64,000 nucleotides of DNA from Armillaria gallica (taxonomy: Eukaryota; Basidiomycota; Agaricomycetes; Agaricales; Physalacriaceae). The position numbers and the translations under genes were made by a program. The stretch covers positions 4,252,862 to 4,316,861 of the forward strand of contig JBANDB010000008.1 of NCBI GenBank assembly GCA_037576215.1, written 5' to 3'. Under the pieces are notes generated by a model, which was not told the origin of the DNA, searched no databases, and saw only the letters and a program-made list of their open reading frames with translations. This document shows, in pieces, positions 54,740 to 64,000 of this stretch (position 1 is the stretch's first letter; each line of letters starts with the position of its first letter).

Positions 54740-55899
54740 TCAGGTAACGGAAGTGCCATGCAAGGCTATCTTCACAACGTCTTTTTCGCACAAAGACGGA
54801 AAGTTTTCCAGCGTCAGAGACAGCATGTCGCACTTTATCTCTTCACTAATGTGGTAGTCGCAGATGTAGGTCAATTGGAGACACCGAAACGTGTCGATGC
54901 GGGAAAGGATTAAACCCAGATTTGCGAACAGACTCCAGATTTCATCTTCGTCAACAAAGTCGTCAAAGCTTTTCACAGTCATGTCGATATAGAGATTTTC
55001 TAGGTGTCTGAGCTGAGGGCTGTGGCCCTCGATGAAGGCATTGAGGAACCACTGCATGGCAGAGACATCTGTCCCTGCATCAAGGGCGCGATAATTGATA
55101 TCGAAAAAGAGGGACTGCAAGCGAAGGGGCAGCATGAGTGGTTTGACATTGAACCACTGCGTTACTAGAATGGAAGCAGCTTAGAACCGACTAGAAATTG
55201 ATCCAAGTGAGCACGTACGGAGACAATTGGAGGTTCCGAGCACGTGTAGGGACTTGAGCGTGCGGAATTGGCTAGCAGCACGAATGATGTCACTGCACAA
55301 GGAAAGATCTTTCCGCCTGGGATTGTACATATTGATGTAAAATTCTTGGAGAGACTCGAGGAATACACTTCGGTAGCGAAGGGCAAACGGAAGGAAATTA
55401 GAGGACCCTGAGTGAAGGTGGTGTATATGGAGTTTTTCGAGGGAGGGTTTATCCGCAAGAAATGAATTAGACGGAGGATCCACAATCTCCTCGACATCAA
55501 AAGTGATTGACTCGAGCATGAGAGATTTGAGGAGAGGGAGACCGAAGATAATCATGCGGAAGCATTTGAGGGACGTGGAGGTATTCTTTATGTTGAGAGA
55601 TGTAAGATTGGCCATTAAGAGCAGGGAAGTTGGGCTTGACGAAGTGTGCTGGGGTCATACGAAGAATAGATTTCTGCAGATTTAAAATGTATAAAAATAT
55701 GCGGAGAAGTATGAGCTAGGACTCTAAGGCGGTGCATAGAGTCTCCAAGAATCTGAGAGATTCTTATGGATTGGAAGAGATGGTGACGGGTACGAGGGTA
55801 GAAGCCGCGGGAGACGGTAGAACAGACTTTGAGCGTTTGTTTGTCTTTGCGGAGATGATCCAGAATTTCTTCAATAATTTCGATTGGTATCTCTGGCAT
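54740..55899 (-). CDS. F-box/leucine-rich-type protein, probably frameshifted
   Basis: The start MPEIPIEIIEEILDHLRKDKQTLKVCSTVSRGFYPRTRHHLF has the pattern of Agaricomycete F-box-like proteins (P-x-E-hydrophobic-x-x-x-I-hydrophobic, then a C-x-x-V-R/S-x-F block), which dock onto SCF ubiquitin ligases. Leucine-rich irregular repeats follow (NLTSLNIKNTSTSL, SLMLESITFDVEEI, LESLQEFYINMY, TLKSLHVLG, LQSLFFDI, HLENLYIDM). An intron at 55165-55218 joins the last two parts in frame. Between the first frame, ending ...TLRQAQLPCS and a stop near 55615, and the second, continuing MANLTSLNI, the frame shifts without convincing splice sites. This is therefore a recent pseudogene, a sequencing error or an unusual intron. 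A fragment duplicate lies at 42490-42612. Confidence 0.6.
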
Positions 55900-56126
55900 T
55901 GTGGCCTAGTATTTCAAGCATGTCAGTGAGGAGAATGGTTTGTCCAGAGAAAATAACAGACAGTGGCGCTGGCTTTGATTTATTTGTTATGGGTTGCAGG
56001 AGACCTGGAGAGCCGACAAGGATATCGTAAACATGGGAAGCTTCAAATCCTACAGAACACCGACGCACCCACGAGAGTTGAAGAAGTGAGGGAAAGAGAT
56101 AGCGTAGAAAACTGCCAAGGAAACGT
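55900..56126. promoter_or_regulatory. 5' flank of the F-box gene
   Basis: About 230 bp up to the promoter-like 19-mer. A minus-strand frame continues to 56068 without an obvious motif. Confidence 0.35.
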
Positions 56127-56145
56127 CTCGGCTGCCGGACCGATA
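56127..56145 (+). promoter_or_regulatory. 19-bp motif shared with the recycling-factor promoter
   Basis: CTCGGCTGCCGGACCGATA is identical to the minus strand of 33581-33599, in the bidirectional promoter of the recycling-factor/phosphoesterase pair. It lies 228 bp upstream of the F-box start codon. A chance 19-bp identity is very unlikely in 64 kb; shared descent or a shared regulatory site are the options. Confidence 0.5.
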
Positions 56146-56427
56146 CAGTGCCTGCCTGCCCTCAGCCCTAACAGCAAACAGAGGTAAGAACTTCTGGAGT
56201 TTGTATTGAAATTCCTCGATGCTGTAGAGTATCTATATCAGTGCGCAAAGAATTATCTAGTTTATGATACAAGGCAGGGGATTACTACCTCTGGTACATC
56301 CCCACACCACTACTAGGCATGGAATCCCTACAGTAAGACTTAGTGTCAAGACTCGAATACAGAGGCCCTCGTCGTCAACATCATGATGCGTGATAGCAAA
56401 AGAAACATAAAATACATCCAAAGATCA

Positions 56428-58770
56428 TTAACATCCGTCGTAAAGGGAATTCCGGGGGAACGTATACCCGGCCTTATCCCATGTCGTCCAATTAGCATTC
56501 GTGTACGCTTCTGCATGACTATCACAAAACATTGAGAAAACAACCAGCACCGCCAACGGAGAACATACTTCGCAATATAATCCGCTGTAGGTCTCTTTGG
56601 GGGGTTACAAGTCAACCCATTTTCCGTCCCCGAACGTTGATACACTCGCACGTAGTCGATATACATCGAACTCGGGAAGGTCAGGTGCTTGTAATCTTGC
56701 GCCTGGAACGAAAATGCCATGCCAAGGTTGAGGATGATGTACTACAATAATGTACGTCAGCTTCGCACACTCCGGGTAAAAAAAGATGGTACCCACCAAA
56801 GGCTCCTCTGGGATAAGCCGCTCGCTGATCTCCACAGTAGAATCTGCTCCGATCGAGCCAGCAGTGATTGTCCATGACTCCACGCCATTACTATACCAAG
56901 TGATATACCCCTCATCGCGCTTATCCGGATTCGAAAACCACTCATACCCATATGCCCCATATCCAGTCCCATTATACAATGTCTCGTCGATATAGGTCAC
57001 CGCTGACACCGCCTGCTGGTAGGTACCACCTTGATACGTATTGAACTTGGTTATCGTATCATTGTAGATAGTCGTCACACTGGACGAATTATCAAACTGA
57101 TACTTGTAATTGAATGGCGCGATCTGGTAACTCTGCGAAACTTCTCCTTGCCAGATAGACGTGTCGATTTGGTGTTCGATGATATCAATTTCGGGAACGC
57201 CACGCCCCGTGCTGGTGGTGGGACCTGGATGATCTGATCCGCCGCATGTGCATGCGGAGAGGCGCTGGCCAGGGAGGAAGCTGATTGCTGCGCCGCCGTT
57301 CCCGCCGGTAAGCGCGGCAGCTGGTTCGCCCGATGCGGTGGTTTGGTTTGGGAATGTGCCCAAGTCACAGGAGTCGTAGCTGTACGGCCACGTTCCTTCC
57401 GTGGTAGCACCGTAGCCAGCGCGGCCCTGCGACCTAATGAGAACGATACATTGGAAGGGACGAGAAAAAGTCGTACCAAGTTTCCCATAGTCCATGCACC
57501 TAGAAGAAGTCATCAGAAGGTGTAAAGTACCCAGGAGACATTAGTCTCACCAGGCCATAAACCCGCTGCTCGTGGACTGCCCGGCATGCTGATAGAAACT
57601 TCGATATATCCGGTAGTAAAGCATAATTTGTTCCATGAGGTAACCATCGCTGTTGACGCCTCAATTACGCGGTCTTGTGAGAACATCGAGTTTGAAATGC
57701 TAACGTACCGCTCTTGAAATTGAGATCGTGAATGTTTTCTTCTGTCATTGTAAGCACCAACTTGCCATCTCGTGTGATGGCAGCCTAAATGTAGCAGAAT
57801 AGATGAGAACAGGGCTACTAGATAGGCCAACGGGACATACACTCGGATCATACCATTCAAGATCACCCGTTGGCCAATAGTTGATGTCAACTGCCTCCCA
57901 ATAGGGATCATCTCCAGGATAGAACGTACGCCCGTCAGTGTTGAACTCGTCACTGAACACCAAGTTATATTTCTTCCCATCACTTCCTGTACGCGAATAA
58001 ACATCCGTGGGAGTGTCCGCATCTATGAGGCTTGGGAGCCCAGGAAGGTCTGGTATCTGCCCAGTGGAATTGATTCCACCAAGATTAAATCCAGCCACTC
58101 TGTTGACTGTGCGCGTGTAGTACGTGACGATAGGGAAACCGGCGAACAGAGTGATCAGCCCCACAAAGATGACCGCAAGTGCACCTGCGTTTTCCCAGCC
58201 GCGTGAGGAGAAGGGGGAGCAGGAACGGTCCATTCGAGCGTCAATTATGGGATCAGGGTTATGGAGAATATCATCAATGTCTGGGTCCTTTTCCCAGACG
58301 TATTGTGCCTGGGGAACAGTGGTGGTGTTGGTGTTGGCGACTGCGTTGGTCTGGACCAAAGGCGCGACAGGGGGTGCAGCAAAACGCGAAGTGGTGTACA
58401 TTCCACCATCTTTGGCTTGAGTAGGATTGTACTACGGTGGATCAGAGAATGGTCAAGAATATAGACGGGTACTCACCGAATAAGGACCATATCCACCTCC
58501 AATCATACCAGTCGCGACACCCTGGGCGATAACATGAGAAGAGCGAGCACGTTGAGGCTCTGGCTGATGTTGAGGCTGATATTGTGGTTGAGGCTGAGGC
58601 GGAGCTTGTGATGCAGCAGAAGGCGTCCGTTGCGCGGCGGTCCGTTTTGAAGTTGATCGTTTTGAAGAATGTTTCCTACTGGTGCCAGAACGTGACCTCG
58701 GTGGTCCCGGTGTGCTCGGTTCGACTCCTGGTTGGCGGCGAGAACGAGAGCGGGAGGCGCTTGAAGACAT
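56428..58770 (-). CDS. KRE6/SKN1-type glucan synthesis protein (GH16-like)
   Basis: A type II membrane protein of the secretory pathway needed for cell-wall beta-1,6-glucan synthesis in yeasts and other fungi. At least eight exons. The cytosolic N-terminus is Ser/Arg/Gln/Pro-rich (SSKRTAAQRT, then a QPQ-rich tract). One transmembrane segment (ALAVIFVGLITLFAGFPIV) precedes the lumenal domain. That domain has NLVFSDEFNTDGRTFYPGDD, YWPTGDLEWYDP, SWNKLCFTTGYIEVSISMPG, PGAWTMGNLGRAGYGATTEG, the catalytic-type block GVPEIDIIEHQ (E-x-D-x-x-E), YIILNLGMAFSFQ, YIDYVRVYQ and a C-terminus FPRNSLYDGC. All are hallmarks of PF03935-type proteins. Splices join in frame throughout and no damage was seen. The ATG at 58770 gives the usual basic cytosolic tail. 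Confidence 0.9.
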
Positions 58771-61700
58771 GGTAGAGGAAGAAAGGCAAGTTTACTTTTC
58801 CGACTTCCGGGTAAGCGACATTCAATGTACAGCACAGTGCCGTAGGAGCTAAACACGGACGAACAACGTGTAGTACCAAATGGGGCCGAAAAGCCAACGA
58901 TCTGATTCCAAAGATGGTGCGTAGTAGGAAAACGCGTCTACGTGATGTCAGAAAGTTCGTGGCGGCCGCGAAAGGAAAATTTGTCCTGGATACGTCGAGG
59001 TTTTAAGGAGGTTCGTTCGCCGGAAGGACGGATGAAATAGACAGAATCTGTTCAACATTGTTGAAGGCAGGGTCCATGTGGCGTACGTAAGACGCGTCAC
59101 GTTTTCGTAAACAGCGGCAACACTAGCTGGAATCGTCTGCCATGGACTTTATACGCGCAGCCAAGCACAGCCAACTGTTCCGAATATCGCTTTTCAACTC
59201 AATCGAGATCACTTCAAACTGCTTGGAATTTCTGTCTGTTCATCCGTTCTGATCGTTATCAATTCCCCGAGAGATGTCACACGACTCACCAACTCGATGC
59301 TCGAGCGCCTTTTTACAACTGCCATCGACTCTTTACGATAATGAACGTTTATGAAATCCTCCGATAATGATTCGACTTACCCGGCGCCGAGTTTCACGAC
59401 GACCAGCCTCGACTTGCCGAATCATGCTCGAATCCTAATTCATTGCGATTCCTTTGTCCCAATCTTGACAGAAATCTAGGGACGGCAAGGCTCATCTAGC
59501 TGGAGAAGGCTACATTTGTGTCGTAGAGGTTGGAATAGAGCTCGGTCTGCTCGGTCACAGCGCGAGAGTCGCGTCGTTCATTCCGTTCCTCGCTATAATA
59601 GCGATAGGGAGCTGCGTCTGCTTTGGAGCTTCTGTCGAGCATTTGTTAATCTCCGCGACTTCACTGGGGACAAAAACCTCCGGGCGTGGCCACTTACGTC
59701 CAAGGAAACAATACTACCTCATTTCTGTGATCGCGCCTCGCTCGGTTATCCACAGCATCCGAGTAGAGCATCGAGGCGGCATCAGCTTCATCGTTTCGAG
59801 CTGCTGCACTCTCTTGAGGAGGATATTTAGTGTCCAGGAAGTTTGATGTGAGAATATGCGCATCGGAAAGCCGGAAACCGTACCGTCTATTTATGTTCTT
59901 TGAATGCTGTCTTTTGCACGAGGAACACTGCTGCGTCGAGCTCGAAGGCGACAGAATGCTCATGGAGAGGCAGTGGTAGAATGCTGAAAGAGATGGTGGT
60001 AGAAGAAAGACAGGTAGAAATTGCACCTGGCTCGTCGTGCACTTCTCAGGAATTCCCAAAAAGGATGACATCATCGGTCATTATTGCACAAAAATCACGA
60101 CTATTTCTCAGGATTTCGCTCGTAATATTATTTAATGAGAGTGTGGCGTACCCTTCCTTAGGTTTTAGCATGTGAATTGCTGAATACGCTGTCGAAACCT
60201 GAAAAAAAAGGCAAGTCAGTCGCTTCAATTTCTTTTAAATTGTCCATTTGGGCAGTAGGTATCTTGAGGACCTGAACAGAAAGACGGAATCTCCATGACT
60301 CCATCTGGAAGCTCGACGAGACGGAAGTATTGATTTCGAAATCGAACCTCTTCGGAAAACACGGCCCGACTTATATCGATTATTTGGGCGAGTCAAAGCA
60401 GAATCAAAATCCGTGGGAAAATCCATCCACATTTCCTTATTAGGAAACTTCCCAAATCTTGACAGGCAAAATTGAATTTTGATTCTAGCTATGACCACCA
60501 CCGATATCTTAGCTACGGCGGCAACAGCCGAATCTCTGATCGCTGTCTAATTCTCTACTTTTACCGTGCCATAGGCTTTTTTGCTCTCTGATGAGAATGG
60601 ATTATGAAAGGCCGTGGCATCAGCTACGAATATCACAGATCATCAAGGCTTGGATTAATGAACGGTTCCTTCTCTGGCGAGGTTTCTTAGGTTCCATGTA
60701 CCCTGATCTCAACTGAGCACATCTGAAAACCGCGATTTATGGACAGGCCAGGCGCCGATATTGGTGCAGGGATCCGTATTTTTTGAACTCTTTCCTCTTT
60801 CCTATCTTTCACCAATTGACACCAACATTATGCTCTGGGTATCGAGTGCGACCAGTGCCAAGATGTGCATTTACTCCCTGTTACGTTACCAGACAAAGCC
60901 TTACAAAAACGACCTCTGGTCCGTTTCTGCCTTGAAGCTTGACTGACGGCTCTTTATGCGACATGCTTTGCTTTCTTACACGCCACTAGTAATTCTCGTT
61001 TGGTTTGAATACTTTCCCCTGCTCGCATTGAAGTTTCGCCCCAAACCTGACCCACACAAGCTCTCCGGCGCCGGATCTCACTGTGTTGCTTTCTATGCAC
61101 TGGAGTCCTTACCTTCTGGGAAGCTTCACACCATCACCAAACCGCTATCTTCTTGAAACCTTTATACTATTTGGGGACATCCGACTCGGCGAAGCTCTTT
61201 CGTTGAGGCCCTCCCACATAGAGCCAGAAAGCTCGGCAAGTAGCCCTTCTCTTTCTAGAGCATATTTATTCTCTCCTTCAGTGTAACTAATAATCTAAAT
61301 AGATCTTCTTTTACATGCCAGTATCTCACTATGAATTACTAGCTCCCTGACTCAAAGCGATCTTACTTCGGCGGTACAAAAGTCGCCACTCCTGCCTTCA
61401 CTTCTTCCTTCGCATACCCTAGGGCTTCAATAGTCCAGAGAAGGCGCTTACAGCCGTTTGCATGGAGCTTGGCAGCTGCATGTGTTTTGCACGAGAGAGG
61501 AGATTGATTTCGACTTCTTCATAGACCATGGCTTATGGCTATTTCGGGGCTCTCGGAAACCCTTTTGTGCGCTCGACATCACTGAAACACGGTTTATGAT
61601 GAAGTCCAAGTCTTCTTTCTCACGCATGGAAAGGTCCCTGACTGTCAAGTTGTATGCAAGCAGCTGTAACATTACGCATCGACTTGGACATGATAGTGGC

Positions 61701-62088
61701 CGGACCTACACATCTCACAATAATGTCAGCACAGACGCCGTTCCCAAGATCGATCCCTGCAAGCTAGAAGATGTGTACGTATCCAAACTAGCCTCGTTAT
61801 ATCCTACTCCTTTATTTGTAGACGGAGCCAAAACTCGTGGCACTGGGTGTCTCGTTCCAGCCTGAGAGTTGGGTCTGCGTGCGTTAGTGCCTGTTGATCG
61901 AGGTGCTGTCATGGATAGGCATCTCCTTCTGCAACGGATATCCGAGAAGCACGCTCGGCGGGTACTTCGGTATGGACGGCTCCCAGGCGCTTCCCGAAGT
62001 ACGGCCTTCGTCTTCTCAACGTTCGGAGGAGAAGAATAGATACCGCTGCATAAATACCGAGGAGCCTTACCTGCCATCTATTTTCACC
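58771..62088. other. Large intergenic region
   Basis: 3.3 kb without a supported gene. Frames at 59516-59830, 59694-60074 (minus), 60235-60501 (minus) and 61458-61865 are open but carry no motif and no consistent exon chain. The last 150 bp precede MFS carrier D and should hold its promoter. Base composition is ordinary, with normal CpG content. Confidence 0.4.
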
Positions 62089-64000
62089 ATGAGCTCTTCG
62101 GGCCCGACGAAGGACTTTGGCTTGATCTCCATTCCCCAAAGACTCCGCTGCAATCCAACACGACCGTTTCCCGAGTTCGGGATTGGACTCAATTTGTTTT
62201 TCGCGTTTGCGTGTACCTTCGGTAACGTCCATATTCTCATTTGGTGCGTATTCATGACTGATTTATAGCCTCATAGTTGTAGCGAATCTGTACTACTGTC
62301 AGCCACTGCTAAGTAAGACCGGGAGTTGAGAAGTACTCGAGTTCTGATAACCAAATTTTCTACAGTCCAATTCTCTGAATTTTTCGGGGTCTCGTATCTT
62401 GATTCCTCGAGGTCACTCGTATTGTCCTCTTGCCGTTTACTGTCGTTTCTGATGTATATCCGTTCAGAGCATCTACAATCCTCCAAGCTGGGTATGGCTC
62501 TTTAAATGCTTCGAAGTCAGCACCTCACACTATGACAGGTACGCCATAGGCCTCTTCTTCCTCGCACCTCTAGGCGACCTTATCAGACGCCGTCAACTGA
62601 TCCTCGGACTCCTCCTCTGTTCTACCGTACTCACGCTCTGTCTCGGCCTCGTCCACAATTGGACCGCTTTCCTCGCCCTCTCCTTCCTAGCCGGCACAGT
62701 CAATATTGTGCCGCAAGTTATCATTCCTCTAGCAGCTGACGAGGCTTCTCCCTCCCGACGTCATTTCTGCATTTCCATCGTTGTCTCTGGGTTAATCATG
62801 GGGGTCTTGGTAGCACGGGTCTTCGCGGGGATCATAGCCCAGTATACAGAGTGGCGGACGGTGTATTACTTTGCTGTGGGCATGCAGTTAGTGGTGTTCG
62901 TGGGCTGCTACGCGATGATCCCGGATTATCCAGCGAAGAACGGGGACGACATAGCGTATTGGCAGCTTTTGTGGTCAATGATGAAGTACGCAGTTGGAGA
63001 GCCGTTGCTGATTCAGGTGACTTCGTTTGTCCAAGACCTTCGCACCGTCGTTATGGTTAAATCTAGGCGTGTCTTGTGAACTTGCTCGCCGCAGCAGGGT
63101 TCTCAAATTTTTGGGTCACATTGACCTTCTTGCTGGGTGGTCCGCTGTATAATTATTCCACGTGAGTGTCCGTCTCTCCTTCAGGATTTGATTTAATCAT
63201 TGGACCTCTTCCAATTAGCCTAGAGGTGGGGCTTTTTGGACTCATAGGAATAGCTGGTGTCTGTATGACTCCGCTTGGTGAGTCAAGTTATGTTCTCTGG
63301 ATGGTTTGGTCTTATGGTCGTACGACTGGCTCCGATTAGCAAGTCCATTATTTGATAAGCTGCATCCGTGGTATAGTGCGATCCTAGGCTCTATAATTTA
63401 TGCTTGTTTCCAGGCTCTCTTAGTGGGCGCCGCCGGTGTCCACATTGCTCCTGTCTGTATTGTCACAGTTATCCTGCTTAGCAAACTCGTGCTGATCTTT
63501 GAAGGAAGGTCGTTGTGGCTACAGTAGGTATAGATGTCTTTTGCCGGATTCTGCAAGTCTCGCTTCAAATGTTAATATTCAGGCGAGCCTCTCTTTATCG
63601 TGTGTCCGTTTCCTAACTTGATGCCTTCCATAGCATCTCGGCCGATGCTAGTGCCCGGCTAAATGCCCTGTTCCTTATATCAGTGAGACGGCGAGCACCT
63701 CGCTCAGCTGCCACACTGAGCTGATTTCCTTTCAGCTCTTTCTTGGTCAAGTAATGGGCGCAGATGTTGGTTCACGCGTATTTTTGACAGCCGGATGGCG
63801 AGCCGGAGCAGGTTTATCGTTGAGTTGGACTGGTGCCTGCCTTCTATTGCTTCTGTTTCGTGGACCGCATTGTGAGCGCAAGACCTGGTTCGGATACGAA
63901 GGTGGGTTTGGAATATTAGGGAAGAAGGTGGAGCCGTCACATGAGGACTCGGAGACCGGAGAGAAGGGGACCTCAGAGGGTAACTTGCAGGAAATATCAG
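62089..64000 (+). CDS. MFS transporter, paralogue D (3' end beyond the window)
   Basis: Starts MSSSGPTKDFGLISIPQRLRC and continues LYYCQPLL, QFSEFFGVSYLDSSR, a mini-exon ASTILQAG as in paralogue A, IGLFFLAPLGDLIRRRQLILG, NIVPQVIIPLAADEASPSRRH, LIMGVLVARVFAGIIAQYTEWRTVYY, IPDYPAKN, SNFWVTLTFLLGGPLYNYS, DKLHPWYSAILGS and GQVMGADVGSRVFLTAGWRAGAG...CERKTWFGYEGGFG. The open frame runs to the end of the window, so the C-terminus is cut off. It resembles A more than B or C (shared NVVP/NIVP block and mini-exon). No frameshift seen. Substrate unknown. Confidence 0.83.

Noticed and set aside
61458..61865. 135-codon plus-strand frame as a gene
   Set aside because: No recognisable family and no upstream or downstream exons; left as unassigned sequence.

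Overview
The window looks like nuclear DNA of a filamentous basidiomycete, most likely an Agaricomycete. Genes are split by many introns of about 45-65 nt with GT...AG ends. The gene content fits: HET-domain proteins, a FunK1/AgaK-like kinase family, a MYND protein, a KRE6/SKN1 glucan-synthesis protein, several MFS carriers and an F-box protein. No prokaryotic operon, CRISPR array, rRNA gene or confident tRNA gene was seen. No species is claimed.

Layout. (1) 0.5-15.1 kb: two HET-domain genes, both on the minus strand, flank about 10 kb of repeat-rich DNA that is almost free of CpG. It holds two related LTR-like units (5376-7026 and 8888-10206), a ribonuclease H remnant, a tRNA-derived SINE, a possible transposon-associated coding fragment, and a CpG-rich 347-bp inverted-repeat element at 12898-13244. 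(2) 16-35.5 kb: a head-to-head pair, a mitochondrial ribosome recycling factor and an AKAP7-type 2H phosphoesterase, has been duplicated repeatedly. Two copies form inverted arms (about 18.1-19.8 and 32.6-34.3 kb) around an MFS carrier, an FAD monooxygenase, a decayed APH-type kinase and a MYND protein. Further decayed copies lie near 16.1, 17.4, 20.6 and 35.0 kb. (3) 36.8-41.8 kb: two related kinase genes converge with 11 bp between their stop codons. One keeps the catalytic residues, the other has lost the catalytic Asp. (4) 43-64 kb: three more MFS paralogues, a monocarboxylate-type transporter, an intact APH-type kinase, a two-RRM protein with a likely mitochondrial targeting peptide, an F-box/leucine-rich protein that looks frameshifted, and the KRE6-type protein.

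The main theme is local duplication and decay. Nearly every family here occurs as intact copies plus broken ones: HET, recycling factor/phosphoesterase, MFS, APH, the kinase pair, F-box, and an exon of the MCT carrier. The strongest candidates for something undescribed are the convergent kinase/pseudokinase pair with its shared N-terminal domain, and the recurring recycling-factor/phosphoesterase pair on a 65-bp shared promoter. A 19-bp part of that promoter recurs upstream of the F-box gene.

Limits: splice sites were assigned by eye from frame, GT/AG signals and comparison between paralogues in this window. Family names come from motif recognition, not database searches.
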